DNA from: Hippopus hippopus
Taxonomy: Eukaryota; Mollusca; Bivalvia; Cardiida; Cardiidae
DNA length: 64,000 nt
NCBI GenBank assembly: GCA_946811185.2
Contig: OX328103.1
Coordinates: 1,488,001-1,552,000 of the forward strand
Reading direction: 5' to 3'
The position numbers and the translations under genes were made by a program. Below the pieces are notes generated by a model. That model was not told where the DNA came from, made no database searches, and worked only from the letters and a program-made list of their open reading frames with translations. This document shows positions 11,122-21,212 of the stretch, piece after piece. How positions within the stretch are numbered: position 1 is the first letter of the stretch; each line of letters opens with the position of its first letter.

Positions 11122-11156
11122 TTGGTGTTACTTAATGGCACGAAATGAATTGTATT

Positions 11157-11360
11157 TTAACCCTTTATCAAAAGACCAAATTTTAGAGTTGTCCAAACTG
11201 AAAGCATTTGCAGACAAAAAAACAATACTTGACTGATATAGATGAAATTGTCTTTGGAAGGGTAGAAAACAGTGTGAGAAAAGGATAAAGATGCTGGTAA
11301 CCTACGGTTATCAATATTTTTCCTTTTCCAAAATCGTTTGCAATAGCCTGAAGTCTTCCA
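11157..11360 (+). repeat. T element, degraded
   Basis: The left end CCCTTTATCAAAAGACCAAA and GCATTTGCAGACA are clear; the hairpin is broken and the right end lost. Confidence 0.6.
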
Positions 11361-11464
11361 CTTCGTAATAAAAAACATGTTAATGGATTGATGAAGGCTT
11401 AGAGTCACAAACACTTGGTCATAGTATACAGGGTGACTGTCTGAGCTAGTTGAGATTGGCTCTA

Positions 11465-11666
11465 CCCTTATCCTGCTAAATAAATGAAACTTTCAAGCCG
11501 ATAGTAAAAACCCAGATATTGCTTTTTAAAAGGTATTATTGGATGACAGATATCTCCTTATTGGACAGTGTAGACTCAAGATCAGACTGCACGTTCTGTG
11601 CAGTCTGATATTGATCTATGCTGTCCACAAAAGGTCAGTGAGTTGCGCTTAGCAGCCTATAGGTTA
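11465..11666. repeat. P2 MITE
   Basis: Ends TATCCTGCTAAATAAATG and AGCAGCCTATAGG. The dyad AGATCAGACTGCACGTTCTG and its complement is at about 11579-11622. Confidence 0.75.
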
Positions 11667-11679
11667 AATCTTAAAGGCG

Positions 11680-11880
11680 CAGAAGCAGGCAAATTTAAAC
11701 AATGCTGGTGTTTAAATGCATTTAAATTCAATTCATACCATTTAGAAGTATGAAAATTATTGTGAAGATGACAATCTGTTATTGTATGGTCGATCCAAGT
11801 GTTAGTCGCTGGCAGCAAAATGAATCTTAAAACAAGGAAAAAGTTGCCAAGTTGCTATCTGTTTTGTTTACTTTTAACCT
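11680..11880. repeat. E MITE, partial
   Basis: Matches the E element at 34183-34542 over TTTAAATGCATTT, ATTATTGTGAAGATGACA and CCAAGTGTTAGTCGCTG; one end is missing. Confidence 0.6.
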
Positions 11881-11902
11881 GGTTTTAAGGTTCATGTCAT
11901 AG

Positions 11903-12066
11903 ACCCTAAGAAAAAGGACTTTTGAATACATTGTGGGAAAAGGAGAAAATGCTGGTAATCAGCATTTTCTCCTTTTCCAACAATGTTTTCCAACAATCAT
12001 TTCAGCGGAATTTCATTTGTTGTCTGCAAATGCTTTTGATTTGGTTCAGTAAAATTTTGTTGTCTG
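11903..12066 (-). repeat. T element, lacking the right terminus
   Basis: The hairpin is intact around GGTAATC, followed by the complement of the left arm (TTGTCTGCAAATGC). Confidence 0.65.
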
Positions 12067-12329
12067 AAAAAAACTTGACTTTTTCAGACGGTAATAACTG
12101 AAGAAAGAACACAAAGAGTCAAGACAGGTTACTCCGTTCAAAATGGTTTATTTCCCTTTAAAATGTCCATGATTTCTAAAACAAAAAACATGACACGACA
12201 ATATAAATGACAATAAATAAGGGTCTTACAAGTTAAAGTACAAAACTTGTTCATAATTTACATAAAATTACAGATTTGATATGGCATCAATTGGACAAAC
12301 AAACATGCAAGATAAAACAAATCTTAACA

Positions 12330-12488
12330 AGGGCCCATAATCACCAACCATTCTTATCAATATCTCTAAATCTTAAAGAAACAGAATTTCTGATTGGCTT
12401 AACCATTCTGGTTAAGCCAATCAAAAATTGTGTTATTTTCTAAATCTACAATATAACTGCAAGTTAGAATGGATTAAAAATAAGGGAT
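12330..12488. repeat. D MITE
   Basis: ATCACCAACCATTCTTA and its degraded complement flank the dyad GGCTTAACCATTCTGGTTAAG. Confidence 0.65.
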
Positions 12489-12898
12489 GTGTATTCACCA
12501 ACCGTTTTTAACCCTTTACCATACAATCCATAATTTTAACAACCCTGAAAGAGAAGGCTTTTGATAACAATGTGGGAAAAGGAGGAAATGCTGGTAACCA
12601 GCATTTTCTCCTCTTTCCATAATGTTTTCTACCCTATCAAATACAGGAATCCCACTTAATTGTCGTCTAAATTGTCGTCTGCTTTTGCTTTAAAATTGGT
12701 CAGGTCTAAAATTTTGTTGTTTGGTTAAGAGTTAAGAATACTCTTTGTCTTATTGTCAAAGACTTTCTTGATTTGAAAGTAACACAACTTCTGACTGGCT
12801 AAACCAAATGGTTCAGCGAATCAAAAGTCGTGTTAGAAAATTCAGGAGCATAAGACTAAGAAAGATCTTGAGAATGGTTGATAAATATAGAACCAGAA
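12484..12898. repeat. D MITE split by a T element at TTAA
   Basis: The left piece ends ACCAACCGTTTT and the right piece resumes GAATACTCTTTGTCTTATTG. Intact D copies read CCATTCTTAAGAAC at this point, so the T element entered at this TTAA. Confidence 0.75.
12508..12735 (-). repeat. T element, full length, inside a D MITE
   Basis: A 228-bp copy with TTAA at each end and the hairpin centred on GGTAACC. Its host gives direct evidence for a TTAA target. Confidence 0.9.
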
Positions 12899-13021
12899 CT
12901 TCATTTCTTAAAACTCTACAGAGCGTATCTATACCAGAAAACAAGCTTTGTCCAAATTGAAAGCATTTGCAGACGACGTTTAATTTGGTGCAAAAGAATG
13001 GATCTTACCTCTAGCCCTCTC

Positions 13022-13200
13022 CCATACGAAAAATTTTAGACATCTCTAAATTGAAAGCGTCTGCAAATGACGATTTTGAAATTGATACAAATGAGCTGAA
13101 GTTCTCTGATAAGGTAGAAAACATTGTGGGAAATGGAGAAAATGCTGGAAACCAGCATTTTCTCCATTTCCCATAATGTTTTCCAAAGCTTTTTTTCCCT
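13022..13200 (+). repeat. T element with co-varying hairpin arms
   Basis: The hairpin at 13117-13183 has the same derived base in both arms (GGGAAATGGAG / CTCCATTTCCC, against AAAAGG/CCTTTT in most copies). The right end is lost. Confidence 0.7.
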
Positions 13201-13369
13201 CATGGTTATATGAATTAATATATTCAGGACTTTGACATGACAACACCAGGAAGGGTAATAATGTAAAAATATGGTAAATTACAACCAGTGAAAAATGATG
13301 AGGTATATTCGTGTATCAAAGAAGAAATTTAATTTTACAGCAACTAAATAAGACAAAGAACTGTAGCAA

Positions 13370-13990
13370 AGCGGACAAATATCCCCACCATCGCTTTGTC
13401 ACTAGAGCAGCATGATCAGAGAACGGAAATGATTTTCAAACAAAGTTGACCTTGACCTTTGATTCATGAGACCCTAACAATAGGGCACCTCCCTGGGTCA
13501 TGAGCAACACTTGTATAAAGTTTCAGGGTCCTAGGTCAAACAGCTATTGAGTTAGAGCACACAAATGATTTTCAAACAAAGTTCAACTGTGACCTTGACC
13601 TTTGACTCATGTGACCCCAAAACAATAGGGCACCGCCCTGTGTCATGAGCAACACTTGTATAAAGTTTCAGGGTCCTAGATCAAACAGCTATTGAGTTAG
13701 AGCATGGAAACAATTTTCAAACAAAGCTCACCTGTGACCGTGACCTTTGACCCATGTGACCAAAAAAATGGCAGGGCACCTCCTTAAGTAATGAGGAACT
13801 TTTGTATCAACTTAAATGGTCCAGGATCAAATGGCTTTAGAGTTAGAGCACGGAAACAAAAACAAGATGGACCGACTGAAAGATGGACAGACAGATAGAC
13901 AGACAGACATGGTGAAACCAGTATACCCCACTCTACTTCATAGGTTGGGGGTAAAATTATTTTGACTTTCTTCTGCATGCATCTTGTAAT
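13370..13990. repeat. Tandem-repeat element with nuclear-receptor-like half sites
   Basis: Three direct units of about 145 bp share GGGTCATGAGCAACACTTG and TGACCTTGACCTTTGAC. They are followed by an AGACAGACAGACA run and a TAGGTTGGGGGTAAAATTA end. Confidence 0.75.
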
Positions 13991-13996
13991 CTGAAC

Positions 13997-14112
13997 ACTT
14001 TACCACACACTCCCATGTTTTAATAACCCTGAGGAAGAAGGATTTTGTAAACACTGTGAAAAAAGAGAAAACGCTGGAAAGCAGCATTTTCTCCTTTTCT
14101 ACAATGTTTTTA
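13997..14112 (-). repeat. T element, right part only
   Basis: TACCACACACTCCCATG, then a hairpin centred on GGAAAGC, then truncation. Confidence 0.6.
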
Positions 14113-14221
14113 TTGTTTGGATACATCACTACTTGTTTTCAGGCAGTTTTTAAACCATTTCATCCTTATCTCATGAAACTTTAATCAATGTTGTATCTTC
14201 ATGTCAAATGTTGTCCTTGAA

Positions 14222-14670
14222 CATTCTAGCCAAGTTTGTCACTAAAGCAACACGATCAGAGAACGGAAATGATTTTCAAAACAAAGATCACAAGTGAACT
14301 TCACCTTTGACCCATGTTATCAAAAAACAATAGGGCACCTCATTGGGTCATGAGCAACACTTGTATAAACTGTCAGGGTCCTAGGTCAAATAGCTATTGA
14401 GTTATAGCATGGAAATGATTTTCAAACGAAGTTCACCTGTGACCTTGACCTGTGACCCATGTGTCCCAGAAGCAACAGGGCATCTTCTTGGGTCATGAGG
14501 AACACTTGTATAAAGTTAAAGGGTCCTAGGACAAACGGCTTTTGAGCTAGAGCACGGAAATGAATACAAGATAGACAGACAGTCAGAGACAGACGTATAT
14601 GGGCAACCAGTATTTCCCCTCTACTTTGTAGGTGGGGGGGTATAACTATTCTGACTTTTTTCTGCATACA
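14222..14670. repeat. Second copy of the 145-bp tandem-repeat element
   Basis: Two units of the same sequence as 13370-13990, with the same AGACAGACAG-rich 3' part and GGTGGGGGGTATAACTA end. Confidence 0.7.
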
Positions 14671-14686
14671 TCTTGTAGTCTGAACA

Positions 14687-14975
14687 CCTAACCAGACACT
14701 CCCATGTTTTAATCACTCTGAGGAAGAAGAATTTTGTAAACATTGTGAAAACAGAGGAAACGCCACAAAGCAACTTTTTCTCCGTTTCTACAATGTTTTT
14801 TTTTATTGTTTAGAAGACAAATCACTTATTCGAACCACATTTTATTTACAGAGGACAATTCAGAATATTTTTCAAGTGATTGTTTTTGTTATAGGTTCTC
14901 AGCATTTTATCCTTTTCCCACTTTGTTTTCAAAAGCCTTCTTTCACAGCGTCATTGAAAATTGGGATTGTGAGGT
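14687..14975. repeat. Broken T element fragments
   Basis: A right-end/hairpin fragment (14687-14800) and a further hairpin/right-end fragment (14890-14975) are separated by ~90 bp of unassigned sequence. Confidence 0.5.
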
Positions 14976-15246
14976 AACAAGTTTTGAATGCCAAGATGAC
15001 ATTTCTAAGGTGTAAACAGGCAACACTAAACAGGCAGTTCTTTTATGTCCAACAGCATAATACTTTTGAAAATACTGTGGCAACAGGAGAAACTTGTCAT
15101 AATTAAAACAGTCTAATCTTTTGTCACATCAGTTTTGCACATAGATCTATTTCACTGGTAATCTAAGTGTTGATTTATTAACTACTGAGACAAATACAGG
15201 CTTATCATTTCTAAAAATGTGATAAAATACGGTTATTAATCATAAC

Positions 15247-15470
15247 TTAACCCTTTACCACACAATCCTGACTTTAAATGATCCAGAGAAAGAAGTCTTT
15301 TGAAAACATTGTGGGAAAATGAGAAAATGCTGGTAACCAGCATTTTCTCCTTTTCCCACAATGTTTTCTACCCTTCCCATTGCAAATTTCAATTTTTCAG
15401 TCATACTTGTCATCTGCAAATGCTTTCAATTTGAACTAGTCTAGGATTTTATAGTTTGGTAAAGAGTTAA
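15247..15470 (-). repeat. T element, full length
   Basis: TTAA at both ends, intact hairpin centred on GGTAACC; 224 bp. Confidence 0.9.
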
Positions 15471-15504
15471 AGGCTAAGCACAATAAGAATGTGAAAACAC
15501 TGCA

Positions 15505-15805
15505 GCAAAAGGAAAAACAAGAGTACCACATATGGGTGCTAGCCTCTGGCTGCAAGTGCTTGATTTTCAGTGAAAATTCTAAATTCAAAGTCGAAAAAGG
15601 AGCATAACTGTGTCAAAAATATTTTGATGGTTACCTTCTCCTGTTTTACCAGTTCCCTTTTTGATATATAATAACTTGTACAAGTTTGAAATAAAATATC
15701 TTCAGTAAGAATAGAGATATTACAAAATGTCAAAGTTTTAAACAACAATGATGACCACCATGCCTGGGCTATGACAATGACTCATTTTCTTCGAAAACAG
15801 CCGAG
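15505..15805 (+). repeat. F element (AACAAGAG-type, 'ggggcataactgtg' family)
   Basis: It contains GAGCATAACTGTGTCAAA and TATCTTCAGTAAGAATAG. It closes with CGAAAACAGCCGAG, the 3' end seen in other F copies at 18110-18530 and 21495-21796. Confidence 0.65.
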
Positions 15806-16145
15806 GTATTAAGAGTATGGCATTTTGTTTTGTTTTTTTTTTAAATTGTGTTCACATGAAGTATTACTCGAACAAATTGACCTGAAATAGCCCTCTATGC
15901 AAAGAATAATTAAAGAGTGAATATTTTTATCATCGGGTATAATCCGCCGCCGGCACGGAAATTCTGTTAACAGTAAATGTTGGGTTTGACCCTTACAGTG
16001 CAATAGTGAAAAGATGAGAGCTTTTGCGGATGACATGGATCAAGATCAGACTGCACGAAAGTGTATCTAAGATCTATGTCAAACGCCGCTTATTACCAAT
16101 TTAAACCAACAAAAACATGTTTATTTCAGATATTTTCAGTATCCT

Positions 16146-16374
16146 TTAACTCTTTACCAAACGACAAAATTTTAGACTTGTCCAAATTGAAAGCATTTGC
16201 AGACAACAAAATAAACGTGACTCAAAAATTGAAACTTGACTTCAGAAGAGTAGAAAACATTGTGGGAAAAGGAGAAAATGCTGGTTACCAGCATTTTCTC
16301 CTTTTCCCACAGTGTTTTCAGAAGGCTTCTTCCTCTGGGTCATAAAAACCAGGGATTGTTTGGTAAAGGGTTAA
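16146..16374 (+). repeat. T element, full length
   Basis: TTAA at both ends, left end CTCTTTACCAAACGAC, hairpin centred on GGTTACC; 229 bp. It belongs to the subtype with GACTCAAAAATTGAA. Confidence 0.9.
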
Positions 16375-16846
16375 AGACACTATAAATCTATTAACTGCAT
16401 AAAGAGCTGAAAATCGTTCACATAGTTCCACATGCAGAGGACAATAGCCGAAGCTAAGTTTGGACAATAATTCAAGCATGCAATATATGGTAATAGAGGT
16501 CATTATTTCACGTCAATTTGTTCAAGTAATAACAAACCACACAAAATTATCCCAAAAAAAATGTTGTTACAAATATCAATACATAGTACATGTCGGTCTA
16601 TACAAACAAAACGAAGAAAAAACATGATTTAAGTAAAGTGATTGTCCACAGATCTGAGAATACTGAAAGAGAAAAAAATTAATGAAAGTAAAATAATGGT
16701 TTAGATAATTACAGATCTAAAAGACTTTGTACAATAAAATACATTTATTAGTATGATATACATTAAGAGAAAATCTCATTCTGTGCTTTTTTTACATGTG
16801 TCACACTATTCTAGGATTTCTTTCACTGCAGACAGAAAGCCTCCAC
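16375..16846. other. Unassigned AT-rich stretch
   Basis: No gene or recognised repeat; microsatellite-like A-rich runs only. Confidence 0.35.
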
Positions 16847-16847
16847 C

Positions 16848-17072
16848 AACTCTTTACAAATCAACAAAATTCTAGACCAGTCCAAATTGAAAGCATTTAT
16901 AGACAGCAAAATAAATGTGACTCAAAAATTGAAATTTGATTTGAAAAGTGTAGAAAACATTGTTGGATAAGGAGAAAATGCTGGTCACCAGCATTTCATC
17001 TTTTTCCCACAATGTTTTCAAAAGCTTTCTTTTTCAAGGTCGTTAAAAGTTGGACTTGTGTCGTAAAAGGTC
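16848..17072 (+). repeat. T element, ends degraded
   Basis: The left end CTCTTTACAAATCAAC, hairpin centred on GGTCACC and right end TGTGTCGTAAAAGG are all recognisable; the TTAA are mutated. Confidence 0.7.
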
Positions 17073-17151
17073 AACCCTTAACCAAACTTTCTGTAGTTTT
17101 AAAAACCCTATAGAGGAAGTCTTGAAAACATTGTGAAACCAGAACTTGTTT

Positions 17152-17526
17152 TTCTAGAAAAACACAGATCTCTCCCCCCTTTTTGGTGTCAGAAGGATTG
17201 ATATGTCACCAAGGCAATTTCTAACAGGAATAATGGTCATTTTTCTCTAACAGTTTTCGAGTTATAGAGCAGACACGAAATTGTACGTAAAATGAGTAAG
17301 GAAAATAATGAAAGGGAAATAACTCGAAAAATATACAAGCCAGAGTTATTGTTCTTGTGCATGACACTTCGTCTCATGGTGCTTTACAAATGTGTGAAGT
17401 TTTATCAAAATATCTTTAAAGGTTTTCGAGTTACAGAGTGGACATGATTTGTGACGGACAGACAGACGGACAGATGCACAGGGAAAAACAATATGTCACC
17501 CAACCCTGACGGGGAGAGACATAATT
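17152..17526 (+). repeat. Pearl-like non-coding element
   Basis: A 5' hairpin TTTTTCTAGAAAAA opens it. Two degenerate internal units (each with GTTTTCGAGTTA) follow, and the 3' end is CCAACCCTGACGGGGAGAGA. The layout matches the other tandem-core elements here. Confidence 0.55.
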
Positions 17527-17740
17527 ACACTTATGAGTATGATGTATATAAAGTAAAGAATTCATTCTGAGCTTTTTTGTACATCAAGTCTTTTGTTACA
17601 CTAATTCCAGGGTTTCTTTCATCGCAGAAGTGTCAGAAAGCTTCTGCTTCCTGGTTACCATGGTAAACTTTTAGACTTATCCAAATTAAAGGTATTTGCA
17701 AACAAAAAACTAAATGTGGTTTGATTGACAAAGTTTGTCT

Positions 17741-17968
17741 TTAACTCTTTACCACACAATCCCAGATTTTAACTACCCTGAGAAAGAAACCTTTTGAAAA
17801 CATTCTGTGAAAAGGAGAGAATGCTGGTAACCAGCATTTTCTCCTTTTTCCACAATCTTTTCTACCCTTCCCTAACCAAATTTCAATTTGTAGTTACATT
17901 TATTTTGTCGTCTGCAAATGCTTTCAATTTGTACCAGTCTTTACTTTTCTTGATTGGTAAAGAGTTAA
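17741..17968 (-). repeat. T element, full length, abutting another copy
   Basis: TTAA 17741 to TTAA 17965. The right-hand TTAA is also the first TTAA of a truncated T copy running to about 18095. Confidence 0.88.
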
Positions 17969-18109
17969 CCCTTTACCACACAAATCTGTATTTTAACAAT
18001 TCTAAGATTAAATAACAATTAAAAACATCGTGGGGAAAGGAGAAAAGGCTGGTTACCAGCATTTTCACCTTCAACTACGATGTTTTCTTTCTTTTAATAA
18101 TAATAATAA

Positions 18110-18530
18110 CAAAAGCAATACATGCGGGTGTCTGCAGTTACTTGATTTTTATTGAAAATTTTAAGTAAAAAAAGGGGCATAACTGTGTCAAAAATATTTT
18201 GATGGTTGTATGGATTCACCTTTTGACAGACAACAACTTGTCTGTGTTTGAAGTAAATACCTTCAGTAATGACAGAGGTATTGTAAATGTTAAAATGAAA
18301 ACTGTAAATTGAAAAAGCCAAGGGCATAACCGTGACATAAATATTTTGGTGGTTGTCTGCTCCTGTTGTATGAGTTCCCCTTCTGACAGTTAACAACTTG
18401 TCCAAGTTTTAAGTAAATATCTTCAGTAATAACTGGGATGTTATGAAATGTCAAAGATTTTGCACGACAACGACACCAGGGCTGTGACAATACCTTAATG
18501 TTTTCTTTGAAAACAGCAGAGCCTATTATA
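18110..18530 (+). repeat. F element with internal duplication
   Basis: Two direct units of about 155 bp, each with GGGCATAAC and a CCTTCAGTAAT/TCTTCAGTAAT word. The 3' end is CTTTGAAAACAGCAGAG. Confidence 0.6.
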
Positions 18531-18811
18531 GCAATAAAAACAAGAGTCTGAAAACATTTTGTCTCGTAGGAATATAAAACGAAGACGACACGGAGAAGAG
18601 TTTTGAAAAAGTAATCACAACAGAAAATTTGATTTACATGAAATAAGCCCATGGGAACATCAGCACTCCATATTTGGTAAAATTTCACTTAAAAAACTCC
18701 GAAAACATGTACATGTACTACCTAATTTCAGCATCGATCATCAAATCCTATTACAGACTGTCACAGAGTTTTTTTCCTTTACCTCTGAATCATCCTATAA
18801 ACTGCAATCTT

Positions 18812-19038
18812 TATCCCTTTACGAAACAACAAAATTTTAGACCAGTCCAAATTGAAAGAATTTACAGACAAAACAAGAAATGTGAATCAAATGATGAACC
18901 TTGTCTTTGAAAGGGCAGAAAACATTGTGGAGAAAGGAGACAATGCTAGTTACCAGCATTTTCTCTTTTTCCCTCAATATTTTCAAAAGCTTTCTTTTTC
19001 AGACATCTTTAAACTTGGGATTGTGTGGAAGGGGGTAA
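18812..19038 (+). repeat. T element, abutting the next copy
   Basis: The left end CCCTTTACGAAACAAC lacks a perfect TTAA. The hairpin is centred on AGTTACC, and the right end GTGTGGAAGGGGGTAA runs straight into the next element. Confidence 0.7.
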
Positions 19039-19264
19039 ACCCTTTACCAGACGACAAAATTTTAGACTTACCCAAATTGAAAGCATTTGCAGACTACAAA
19101 TTGGATATTATTCAAAATACGAAATCTGTCTCCCATAGGGTAGAAAACATTGTGGGAAAAGAAGAAAATGCTGGTTCCAAGCATCTTCTCCTTTTCATAC
19201 AATGTTTTCAAAAGCTTTCGTCCTCAAGGTCGTTAAAAGTTCTTATTGTATGGTAAAGGGTTAA
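19035..19264 (+). repeat. T element
   Basis: GTAA (altered TTAA) at the left, TTAA at 19261; complete left and right ends; hairpin slightly degraded (GGTTCCAAGC centre). Confidence 0.8.
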
Positions 19265-19323
19265 AGTTTAAATTCTAGTTTCAAGATTCAACAAAGCAAA
19301 AGATAAGTATCACTGGGATTCAG

Positions 19324-19552
19324 TTAACACTTTACCAGACGACAAAATTTTACACTGGTCCAAATTGAAAGCATTTGCAGACGACAAAACAAAGGTGACT
19401 GAAAAATGGAAATTTGTTTTGGGATGGGTAGAAAACATTGTGGGAAAAGGAGAAAATGCTGGTTACCAGCATTTTCTCCTTTTCCCACAATGTTTTCAAA
19501 AGGCTTCTTTCACAGGGTCGTTAAAAGTCGGGATTGTGTCGTAAAGGGTTAA
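19324..19552 (+). repeat. T element, full length
   Basis: TTAA at both ends, perfect hairpin centred on GGTTACC; 229 bp. One of the least diverged copies. Confidence 0.9.
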
Positions 19553-19745
19553 TCCTCTACCAAGTTTAGCCCTTTACCACACAACAAAAATTTTGACTGG
19601 TCCAAATTCATAGCATTTGCAGATGTAAAATTAAATGTAGCTGAATTTAATGGATTTGTTTCTGAAAGTTGGAAAACATTGTGGGAAAAGGAGAAAATGC
19701 TGGTAACCGTCATTTTCTCCGTGGCTCATATTTTTCCTGCATAAA

Positions 19746-19821
19746 GACACTCCTGCGAAAAATTCAATGGATCCAGTAAGGCTCGAATCCTGGGCCTCAA
19801 GGTCAAGCGTCCTACACTTTA
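19746..19821 (-). repeat. Type C SINE head, inverted against the next one
   Basis: On - it reads GTAAAGTGTAGGACG, then a B box in reverse orientation to 19824-20046, making a head-to-head inverted pair. Confidence 0.6.
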
Positions 19822-19823
19822 CA

Positions 19824-20046
19824 TGGTCCTGTGTGGCTCAGTGGTAAAGTGTAGGACTTGTGACCTGGAGGCCTCAGGTTCGAGCCTTGCTGGCTCCTCT
19901 GGGTTTTTCACAGGAGTGTCCTTGGGCAAGACACTTCAGAGCCCTAGCTAGTACTGGTGAAACCCAGGAAATACATGAACATGTAAGCTGTGCCGTGATA
20001 TGACTGAAATAATGTTGAAAGCAGCGTAAAACACCGTTTAAACAAT
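19824..20046 (+). repeat. tRNA-derived SINE, type C
   Basis: A box TGGCTCAGTGGTAAAG and B box GGTTCGAGCC, then GGGCAAGACACTTC and the common tail AAGCAGCGTAAAACACC. Confidence 0.85.
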
Positions 20047-20105
20047 AAACCTACTCTTTACCACGCTGGACTCCTTGAGACTTGGTAAAAGCTATACAGA
20101 GGATA

Positions 20106-20420
20106 TTTGTTTTTAATGGTGAAAGATCGAAATTTATTTCATTGAGTGAACATCATCGATAAAATTTTCACAAGTGACGAGTGAAAATATTACCGATGAT
20201 GTTCACGAGATGAAATAATTTCGATCTTTCACCGAAAAAAAAAAAAATCTATTTATTTCATGCTTTTAACCCTTTCTAGGGGGAACTTAATTAAAATCCA
20301 GTACAGTTCTTTTCGGTTATTCCCCGTGGCATACCCCCTCCGCACAGCAATGCATTACAATATTACGTCAAGCGCTAGAAATGTAAGGTAAATTACATCA
20401 TTTTTCCAACTGGTTGTCAG
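20106..20420. repeat. Second copy of the foldback element seen at 2990-3620
   Basis: GAAAGATCGAAATTTATTTC and its complement form an inverted pair at 20120-20235. The adjoining sequence matches 2990-3310 in opposite orientation. Confidence 0.6.
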
Positions 20421-20613
20421 GCACGGGCATTTTACCTAGATAACTAGTGCATGGGAACAACTGTTTCTGCCTTCAATTATAGAGTTAGAATTTAAAAATC
20501 GGTATTTTCATTGGTCATAACCATGAAATATCGAAAAATAGTTCACCGATATTTCTCAATAACTTACCGGAAAGCATGAAATAATGACATTTAGCCAGAG
20601 TTTGAGAAAAAAT

Positions 20614-20870
20614 ATGAGTCATGCTCTGTGAAATGCATCTGCAAAAGTATCGACCCGTGTCAGCCTGCACCATCAGCGTAGGCTGACATGGGGCAAAACT
20701 TTTTGCCATTGGTCAATTATCTGCATGGAAAAGGACCATTCTCCCTCTGGATCCAGTCGGTTGTTAAAGAAAATAGATTTCATGGATCTACAATTATGTG
20801 GTGACTTGACTGGTATAATGCGTCACAGAGATGCATTAAGCCACCTTTTGCCACAGCATGGCCCATATGT
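20614..20870. repeat. P1b MITE
   Basis: Ends CATGCTCTGTGAAATGCATC and GATGCATTAAGCCACC; dyad TCAGCCTGCACCATCAGCGT near 20660. Confidence 0.65.
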
Positions 20871-21212
20871 ACTTTCAATAGTGACAGAGGTATCACAATG
20901 TCAAACTCTTTGAATGATTACAAAAACATAATGACAACACTCTGGCCTGTATTTATCAAACTTTTCTAAATTCAAGTCTACGAATTTGAGTTCTTCTCAA
21001 GTCTAGAATTTCCTGTGAAAATTTGCGAAGGACATATTCATCAACACAATTCTAGAACGGTCTCAACTCAGAGTTGCGCACCAGCACTGGTTCCTGAGTA
21101 CAGCGAAAATTGATGAGATAACAAGAGCACTGCATATGGGTACCAACAGTCAGCTGCAGTAGCTTTTAGAAATACTGGAAGATTGATTTTCTGTGAAAAT
21201 TCTAAGTTGAAC

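Noticed and set aside
16061..16345. Open frames containing peptides such as VENIVGKGENAGYQHF
   Set aside because: The same peptide appears in dozens of frames on both strands because it is the translation of the T hairpin; it is a repeat by-product, not a protein family.
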